This document shows positions 43,281-48,354 of a DNA stretch of 48,354 nt, one piece after another. The notes beneath the pieces were generated by a model, which searched no databases, was not told the origin of the DNA, and saw only the letters and a list, made by a program, of their open reading frames with translations. The stretch is from assembly GCA_016288205.1 (NCBI GenBank), contig JAEEYO010000058.1, positions 1-48,354 on the forward strand, written 5' to 3'. The stretch is from Treponema sp. (GTDB taxonomy: Bacteria; Spirochaetota; Spirochaetia; Treponematales; Treponemataceae). The translations under genes and the position numbers were made by a program. Each line of letters opens with the position of its first letter. Position 1 is the stretch's first letter.

Positions 43281-44408
43281 TTATCTTCCCATTCCAGGTG
43301 GAGCTCCAAATCCACCTGCCGGCATTCCGCCACTCTGCCTGTTTCCGCCGTTGTTCCGTCTCTGCATTCCCGACGTGCTTGGATCCGTGAGTTGTTTTAA
43401 AATCTCTCCGCCAGAAAGTCCCTCGGTGATTTTCACATAGTCCTTGTCGTAGGGCTGCACTTTCACGTTGATTTTTTGTCCGCTCGATGCGAGCTCCACG
43501 TAAGCCTGTCCGTTTTCTCTTCCCACGGCATAACGCGAGACAATCAGATATTCCTCGTCGGGTGCGATTTTGATTTTGCCCGAGAAAGAAAAGTTGGGTA
43601 AGATATCCTCGGGGTATTCGTCGATCCTGAGCTTCACTTTTACGACCGTAGCTCCCCTGTTCGTGACGGTTCCAAGCGCAGGCCATCCCACGACATATCC
43701 CTTTACGTTTTCCTTACTCGCAGCGAATTTAAAATCAACTTCCTGACCCACCTCAAGCTTACCGATGTCAGTCTCAGCGACCTCAACTTCCGCAGTAAGA
43801 TATGAGTTGTCCACGAGGGTTCCGACGTTATCCTTCGCAGCAAGGGAGTCACCCACGGCCGCACTGATGTCCGCGATGATTCCGTCAAAGGTTGCGGTGA
43901 CTTTCCGCTCGGCGATTTTTTGGACCAGCGAGTTTCTCTGTGTTAGTTTAAGCTGATATTCCCTCCACGATCCCGTTATCCTTACGGTCTCAGTCTCATA
44001 ATCATGCTTGGCAAGATTGTAGAGCTCGGTTGAGTCATCAAGCTGGATAATCAAATCTCCCTTTTTTACGACATCGCCCTGCTTCACGTAAACGCCAACG
44101 ACAGTTCCGTCGGAGAGAGCCTGCAAGGTTTGCGACTGTGCCGAGGAGACAACCCCGGAGACCTCAATCACGTTCTCATAGACTTCCTTCGTAACCGTAT
44201 AAGTCGTGTTGTTTGTTTTCTTCGACGAAAGATATTTCCTAAGGCCAATCAGAACTCCGAAAGTGATGGCTCCCAAAATCAGTAGGACCAAAAATATTTT
44301 CAGGAGGACGGGCATCTTTTTTGCTCTGGGCAAAGAGTCCGGGAGCTGGATTGCCTCATCAATTTTTTGCGTCTTGTTTTCCATCTGTCTCTTCTTATTC
44401 TTTCGCAT
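43281..44408 (-). CDS. Periplasmic adaptor (MFP/HlyD, MacA-like)
   Basis: A 375-residue adaptor. GGGGAGG lies 6 bases before ATG 44408; that start overlaps the TolC gene by 14 bases. There is one N-terminal TM helix at about 32-54 (MPVLLKIFLVLLILGAITFGVLIG), with no cleavable signal. A lipoyl/barrel-sandwich half-motif (GTVVGVYVKQGDVVKKGDLIIQLDD), a short hairpin, its partner half (KVTATFDGIIADISAAVGDSL) and beta-barrel domains follow. The tail is Gly/Met/Asn-rich (GGMPAGGFGAPPGMGR), which is unusual. It links the MacB-like transporter to the TolC-like channel. Confidence 0.92.
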   Translation of the reverse strand: MRKNKKRQMENKTQKIDEAIQLPDSLPRAKKMPVLLKIFLVLLILGAITFGVLIGLRKYLSSKKTNNTTYTVTKEVYENVIEVSGVVSSAQSQTLQALSDGTVVGVYVKQGDVVKKGDLIIQLDDSTELYNLAKHDYETETVRITGSWREYQLKLTQRNSLVQKIAERKVTATFDGIIADISAAVGDSLAAKDNVGTLVDNSYLTAEVEVAETDIGKLEVGQEVDFKFAASKENVKGYVVGWPALGTVTNRGATVVKVKLRIDEYPEDILPNFSFSGKIKIAPDEEYLIVSRYAVGRENGQAYVELASSGQKINVKVQPYDKDYVKITEGLSGGEILKQLTDPSTSGMQRRNNGGNRQSGGMPAGGFGAPPGMGR

Positions 44409-45864
44409 CCTGTGCCTCCCCAATTTTTTCATCCGAAATGAATTCGTCGTCCCGGACAAAAAGCGCCTTCGTGCTGTTGTTGTAAATCAGAAAATCAATC
44501 CTGTTGATGATGCATTTGATTCTGTAGTTTTCCTTGTTCACCTGGCTGCTCTTGTACTCGCTTTGTGTGACGTAACCCTGCTTGTAATATTTTGCCATGT
44601 CAGCCTCAAGCGTTGTGTACATGTCGAGCGACTCCGCGTAAGTTGATTTTTCCCATTGCAAGTTTGAAAGCTCCGTCCTTTGCGCGACCACCGCCGTTCG
44701 GAATGCCGTCTGTGCGTTTGTGATGTCGTTGTTTTCCTTTTCAATTTCCAAATCCCGAATCTGATTGTTCAAATCCACCGTGCGGAAAGCGTTCGGGTCC
44801 ACGGAAATGCCAAGCGTAAAAACCGGAGTGAATGAGTCTGATCCGACCGGAAGATTTGCACCCGCGCTCACGGTAAGTCCCGTGTTGTTCCAAGTAAAGT
44901 CGGATCCCAAATCCACGGTGTGCGAGTCCGTCCTTTCGTTGTTGAAAGTGAATCCGGCGTTTCCCTTCAAGGTGATTGCGCTGTCAGCCTCACGCTCAAG
45001 ACTGTTAATGTATTGCGTCCATTTCGCGCTTTCGGTCTTAACATAATTGTCGCTTGAAAAATCACGGATGCTTACAGGAGTGACTTCGGGAATGTCGGCG
45101 GGAAGAAAGTCAGATGGATTTTCAAAATCAGTTTCCACTCCGCATTTAGCCGCGAAGATATGAGTCTCTCGGTTCAGTTCCCTCGTCTGGATTTTGATGT
45201 CGTTCTCGTCGGATTTTACGTTCATGCTCGCAGTCCGGTACTTCGTGGAATTGGAGCGGTATCCCTGTGCGGTAAGCTGTTCCAAGGTGAGCTTGTCGTC
45301 GTAGAGATTTTTTTCGAGCGTCACGATTTTTGCCTGCATCTGATAAAGGCTCTGGAGCGTTTTGTAAAACTCAGTCTCGGCATTTAAAAATCCGTTCTGG
45401 AGATTTCTCTTCGCCTCAAGGATTTTTCTCTGCGTCTTGATTTTCTCAATCTCCCTTTCCTTCGCGCTGTTTGAGATTATGTCTATGGAAGCTTTCAGAG
45501 ACGTGTTTGAAAAAGTGTCGGTGGAATCAAGGGAGTCAAAAAGTATGGATGAAGAAAGCGAGATGTTGAGGTTTCGTGTCTCTGGAAGTGCAAGAGAAAG
45601 GGACGGCGTGAATTTTACATAAGCGTCGCTTCCCGGAACAAAGGTGATTGTGCCCGTGGAAATTTTAAAGCTGAATCCGTTTTGAATTCCGCTGATTTCA
45701 TTTTCCAAAAGCGTCCTTTTCATTTCAATGGAAAGCTCACGAAGCTGCATGTCATTCGCAAGATATCCCGAGAGCAATTTTTCCAAACTCTCCGCCGCGA
45801 AAGCCCGTGAAATTCCGAATGCCAAGCCTATCAACAAGCCAAAAAACAATCTCTTCCGTTTCAT
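44395..45864 (-). CDS. TolC-family outer-membrane efflux protein
   Basis: A 489-residue protein with signal MKRKRLFFGLLIGLAFGISRAFA. Two related helical halves each carry long coiled coils (KTQRKILEAKRNLQNGFLNAE; TAFRTAVVAQRTELSNLQWEKS) and two short strand groups (PSLSLALPETRNLNISLSSS; GLTVSAGANLPVG), as in TolC trimers. It is the first gene of the exporter operon; starting at 45864 rather than at the longer upstream frame keeps the signal peptide. TATAAT lies 6 bases before the ATG. Confidence 0.9.
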   Translation of the reverse strand: MKRKRLFFGLLIGLAFGISRAFAAESLEKLLSGYLANDMQLRELSIEMKRTLLENEISGIQNGFSFKISTGTITFVPGSDAYVKFTPSLSLALPETRNLNISLSSSILFDSLDSTDTFSNTSLKASIDIISNSAKEREIEKIKTQRKILEAKRNLQNGFLNAETEFYKTLQSLYQMQAKIVTLEKNLYDDKLTLEQLTAQGYRSNSTKYRTASMNVKSDENDIKIQTRELNRETHIFAAKCGVETDFENPSDFLPADIPEVTPVSIRDFSSDNYVKTESAKWTQYINSLEREADSAITLKGNAGFTFNNERTDSHTVDLGSDFTWNNTGLTVSAGANLPVGSDSFTPVFTLGISVDPNAFRTVDLNNQIRDLEIEKENNDITNAQTAFRTAVVAQRTELSNLQWEKSTYAESLDMYTTLEADMAKYYKQGYVTQSEYKSSQVNKENYRIKCIINRIDFLIYNNSTKALFVRDDEFISDEKIGEAQDAKE

Positions 45865-45870
45865 ACATAT

Positions 45871-45876
45871 ATTATA
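45871..45876 (-). promoter_or_regulatory. -10 box of a probable leaderless promoter (TolC operon)
   Basis: TATAAT on the minus strand, 6 bases before ATG 45864, with no ribosome site. Confidence 0.55.
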
Positions 45877-45938
45877 ACCGTTTTTCCTTAATTTTGTTAT
45901 ACAAATCCTGATAAAAAATCTGTAATAAAACAATATTT

Positions 45939-46073
45939 TATAGTTGATTAATTTGTAGACTCAATTTCGAGTTTTATAAGCCATTGTCATTGTCGGGCTC
46001 GACCCGGCAATCACTTTTGCTAGAGATTCCCGCGTCGGGGCACGGGAATGACTTTTGTGGTTAATCAATTATA
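45939..46073. repeat. REP/MITE-like palindromic element
   Basis: The outer ends are inverted repeats: TATAGTTGATTAA (45939-45951) against TTAATCAATTATA (46061-46073), with one mismatch. Inside is a long imperfect palindrome (45986-46052): GTCATTGTCGGGCTCGACCC GGCAATC versus GAGATTCCC ... CGGGAATGAC. The right end covers the stop codon of the nnr gene, so it may serve as its terminator. It looks like a non-coding, dispersed element; no ORF. Confidence 0.7.
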
Positions 46074-47616
46074 AAAAAGAAATGGCCTGTATGGCGCGCA
46101 TAAGCGAAAATGGTGTCATGGAAAAATCCGGGGTGATTCTTTGGGATGCGAACGCGTGGATGAGGGATGCTGATTTTACCGCGTCCAGAGTCTCGTAGCC
46201 CTGTGCCAAAAGAGATGCTATCAGACCGTCAAGGACATCGCCGCTTCCCGCCTTTGAGAGTGCGTTTGTTCCATGCGGATTGAAAAACATCTGCGTTTTT
46301 TCTCCGGATTTTTTTTGAGCAATCAAAACGGTGGCTCCCTTTAAAAGAAGGATGACGTTCGGAAATGAGGCGCAGAATTTTTCCACGAGGCTGATTTTGT
46401 CCCGAAGGATTTCCGCGACGGAATATTTTCCAAGACCACAGTTTTCAAGAAGCACGGAAAATTCTTTCGGGTGCGGTGTCAGGACTGTCGCAGATTTTTC
46501 ATCGCTTCGTTTTTTTAAAATCTTTTCGAATGACTTGTTGTAAAAAATGTCCGCATCAAAGACAGTTGGAATCGCCGGGTGAGTTTCCATCCATTTTTCG
46601 TAGGATGAAATCTCCGCGTCCCTTCCGAGTCCCATGCCAAGAGCGACAGACTTTGTGTTTTCCGGCATCTCTTTCGTGCACATGATTTCATAAGGAATAA
46701 TTCCGTCCTCTTTCCACTCACCGTTTTCGCCCAAGGTGATTTTGTCTCCGCATCGGTTTTGATTTTTAAAATCAACAAGACTCACAAGTCCCGCACCGAG
46801 CCTCAGGGCAGCCGAGGAAGCGATGACCCCCGCCCCGATTTTCTCGCCGCCGACAAAAACCGCGTGACCGAAACTTCCCTTGTTCACGTTCTGCTTGTTT
46901 CTGAATGGAAAACGCATGTCGCTTTCGGTAAGAAGAAAAAACTTGTCTTTGTTCTCATCGTCCGGGACGCAGCTTTCAAAAAGTTCCCTTTGAACGCCAA
47001 GATTCACAAGCTGGATTTCACCGGTGCAATCTTTCGCGCAATCACTGACGAGCGCAAGTTTCAGGGCTCCCATTGTCACAGTGAGGTTCGCGTGAAAGAC
47101 CGTTCCCGAAAAATTACCGAGCATGTCCAGACCTGAAGGGATGTCGCAGGAAATTCGGAATGCCTCAAGCGAGTTGATTTTTTCAATCAGCTTGGAAATG
47201 TCATCCGGGAGAGAGCCGTGAAATCCGCTTCCGAAAATGCAGTCCACAACCAGGTCGAAGGCCTGCGGATTTTCTTCATAATTGAGCAATTTTTCGAGCG
47301 TGAGAAATTCCACCGGTGTGTTTTCTGCCCTGGATTTTTGAATCTTGCAAAGCTCGGATTTGGGCTCTCCACAGATTGCGACCGACACGGCGATTTTGGA
47401 AGATACGAGTTTTCGCGCAAGGGCATATCCGTCCGCACCGTTGTTTCCGCTTCCGCACAAAATCAAGACACGGGCCGAACTTCTCCCTGCAAGTGCTTCC
47501 ATGACCGCATCTTCCAGTCCCGCCGCCGCATTTTCCATCATGCAGTCCTCGCTGAGATGAAATTTTTCCCGGCACATTTTGTCCAAGACCCTGGAGTCCA
47601 AAAAAATCTTTTCCAT
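46069..47616 (-). CDS. nnr: Bifunctional NAD(P)HX epimerase/dehydratase
   Basis: A 515-residue fusion. The N-terminal YjeF epimerase (~1-225: MMENAAAGL, LILCGSGNNGADGYALAR, DCIFGSGFHGSL) equilibrates R- and S-NAD(P)HX. The C-terminal carbohydrate-kinase-like dehydratase (~235-515: GSFGHAVFVGGEKIGAGVIASSAALRLGAG, VLTPHPKEF, GTNALSKAGSGDVLDGLIASLLAQG) uses ADP or ATP to restore NAD(P)H. This repairs damaged nicotinamide cofactors. No signal peptide. TATACT (47623-47628) lies 6 bases before the ATG, with no ribosome site. Confidence 0.95.
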   Translation of the reverse strand: MEKIFLDSRVLDKMCREKFHLSEDCMMENAAAGLEDAVMEALAGRSSARVLILCGSGNNGADGYALARKLVSSKIAVSVAICGEPKSELCKIQKSRAENTPVEFLTLEKLLNYEENPQAFDLVVDCIFGSGFHGSLPDDISKLIEKINSLEAFRISCDIPSGLDMLGNFSGTVFHANLTVTMGALKLALVSDCAKDCTGEIQLVNLGVQRELFESCVPDDENKDKFFLLTESDMRFPFRNKQNVNKGSFGHAVFVGGEKIGAGVIASSAALRLGAGLVSLVDFKNQNRCGDKITLGENGEWKEDGIIPYEIMCTKEMPENTKSVALGMGLGRDAEISSYEKWMETHPAIPTVFDADIFYNKSFEKILKKRSDEKSATVLTPHPKEFSVLLENCGLGKYSVAEILRDKISLVEKFCASFPNVILLLKGATVLIAQKKSGEKTQMFFNPHGTNALSKAGSGDVLDGLIASLLAQGYETLDAVKSASLIHAFASQRITPDFSMTPFSLMRAIQAISFL

Positions 47617-47622
47617 AAAAAC

Positions 47623-47628
47623 AGTATA
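47623..47628 (-). promoter_or_regulatory. -10 box of a probable leaderless promoter (nnr)
   Basis: TATACT on the minus strand ends 6 bases before ATG 47616. Confidence 0.5.
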
Positions 47629-47665
47629 AAACGGATTCGGGGGGATGTTCTAGGGGGAGGAGGAA

Positions 47666-47992
47666 TTATGAATCCAATTCAAATTTTTTTTCAAAATAGT
47701 TCTCGCAGAATGTTTCGAAGGATTTTGTTTGAGCTGTCAGGATGGATTTTATGGCATTGATTGTGAAATCAAAATTTGTGGATCTGGCGGCTTCCTTGCT
47801 TTTAGAAAGATCGGAGACGGAGACCTCAAGCGCGTCGGAAAGTTTTGCGAGAATGGCAGGTGAGGGAAACTTGTTGGCACATTCAATCTGCGATAAAAAA
47901 GGTATGGAAATGTCCGCCCGCTCGGCAAGCTCCGCCTGGGAAATATGCTGGATTGTCCTGAATGTCTTGATGTTCCGCGCAAGATTCTCTCT
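47666..47992 (-). pseudogene. XRE-family regulator lacking a start codon
   Basis: An open minus-strand frame encodes RENLARNIKTFRTIQHISQA and ELAERADISIPFLSQIECAN, then KFPSPAILAKLSDALEVSVSDLS, a textbook HTH_3/Cro-type domain. A ~40-residue tail (TNFDFTINAIKSILTAQTKS) follows to the TAA at 47666-47668, for 108 codons. No ATG, GTG or TTG exists in this frame back to the stop at 48025 or so. The codon just before RENL runs into the end of a transposase remnant. Either the 5' end was lost to that element, a non-standard start is used, or one base has been gained near 47993. It would bind DNA as a dimer if made. Confidence 0.7.
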
Positions 47993-48226
47993 ACAGTTCT
48001 GAGAACAAGCCCAGATTCTGGCCCATCTTCACGCCTTCGGCTTCCTGATTCTGTATATATTTTCGTATAGCTTCTTCATTTCTGCCGACGGTTGAGACGA
48101 AATACCCACGAGCAAAAAAAGTTGCCCGCTGAAATATTTCGTTCTATCTCCATACTTTCGTGCAATGTATATCGCACTTTTTTCCTTGATATATTCCACC
48201 TCCTCCCGGGCATGGCAAGGTTTGCA
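47991..48226 (-). pseudogene. IS200/IS605 TnpA transposase fragment
   Basis: A 77-codon frame with no start encodes KSAIYIARKYGDR, FFARGYFVSTVGRNEEAIRK, YIQNQEAEGVKMGQNLGLF and ends at a TAG at 47991-47993. This is the C-terminal half of an IS200/IS605 Y1 transposase. The catalytic tyrosine is present in IRKYIQNQE, but the N-terminal half with the HUH metal site is absent; a stop at 48227-48229 closes the frame upstream. The remnant is inactive and abuts the XRE frame. Confidence 0.8.
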
Positions 48227-48239
48227 TTATCTTAGCAAA

Positions 48240-48353
48240 TCAAACGCGCGAAAATGATGCATTTTCAATTTCATAGCTCGCTGCTGGGGGTGAAGAGGAG
48301 CCGCTTGCTTGTAATGTCGGTTGCTGTTCAACTACGTTCTCCGGGCTTTCGTA
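48240..48353 (-). pseudogene. Possible C-terminal tail of an IS605 OrfB/TnpB-type protein (window edge)
   Basis: A minus-strand frame open from the window edge to TGA at 48240-48242 encodes YESPENVVEQQPTLQASGSS and SPPAASYEIENASFS. The Pro/Ser-rich tail and the position just before a TnpA remnant suggest the end of a TnpB-like gene that runs beyond the window. The identification rests mainly on context and is weak. Confidence 0.3.
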
Positions 48354-48354
48354 T

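Noticed and set aside
45986..46052. tRNA-like palindrome
   Set aside because: No acceptor stem, anticodon loop or proper T-loop; it is a dispersed-repeat type palindrome.

Overview
The window reads as a chromosome segment of a host-associated spirochaete, most likely a gut or rumen Treponema. This is inferred from gene style, not from an rRNA marker: many lipoproteins and signal-peptide proteins, a GH31 and a GH5 plant-polysaccharide hydrolase, CsgG-like and TraB/GumN lipoproteins, and a LysM envelope protein. Base composition is near 45-50% G+C by eye, with a clearly A+T-richer patch around 34.0-34.4 kb and 36.7-37.1 kb. I saw no tRNA, rRNA or CRISPR array.

Region 1 (1-9980, + strand) is a chemical-stress locus of the Ter type. 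It runs: a TelA-family protein with a Met/Asn/Gln/Gly 14-residue repeat tail cut by the window edge; three tandem TerD-family proteins; a calcium-type P-type ATPase; then a HAD phosphatase, a PRTase with a TRSP domain, a StiP/PRTase_1 with a PELOTA-like C-terminus, and an ATP-grasp enzyme. The last four match the proposed nucleoside-like-metabolite pathway linked to ter genes. Two intrinsic terminators divide the locus into TerD, ATPase and biosynthetic blocks.

Region 2 (10.0-21.7 kb) is envelope and housekeeping: a small membrane protein, an Slt-type lytic transglycosylase, an unusual Hsp70-substrate-domain/acidic-repeat/TM/LysM protein, Lgt, a MinD-like ATPase, a CtpA-type protease, RsmE, a WecG/TagA-like protein lacking the usual active-site motif, and an NtrC-like ATPase with an altered GAFTGA loop and no HTH.

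Region 3 (21.7-32.8 kb) holds a secreted YD-repeat-like protein followed by a mini-hairpin array, GH31, a YfcE-like phosphoesterase, NUDIX, GH5, a TraB/GumN lipoprotein, a membrane S41 peptidase, a MATE exporter and a CsgG/TPR lipoprotein.

Region 4 (32.9-40.1 kb) is a RavA/MoxR AAA+ and ViaA-like VWA pair. A Lcl/DUF1566-like domain lies between them and appears to have been split from the AAA+ gene by a frameshift. A 969-residue envelope protein with a degenerate peptidase-like domain and a probable beta-barrel follows.

Region 5 (40.1-48.35 kb, - strand) holds an RluA-type pseudouridine synthase, a small membrane protein, a TolC-MFP-MacB tripartite exporter operon, a palindromic repeat element, bifunctional Nnr, an XRE regulator with no start codon, and IS200/IS605 remnants at the edge.

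A genome-style feature recurs: several genes with no Shine-Dalgarno sequence have a TATAAT-like box ending 6-9 nt before the ATG, which suggests leaderless transcripts.
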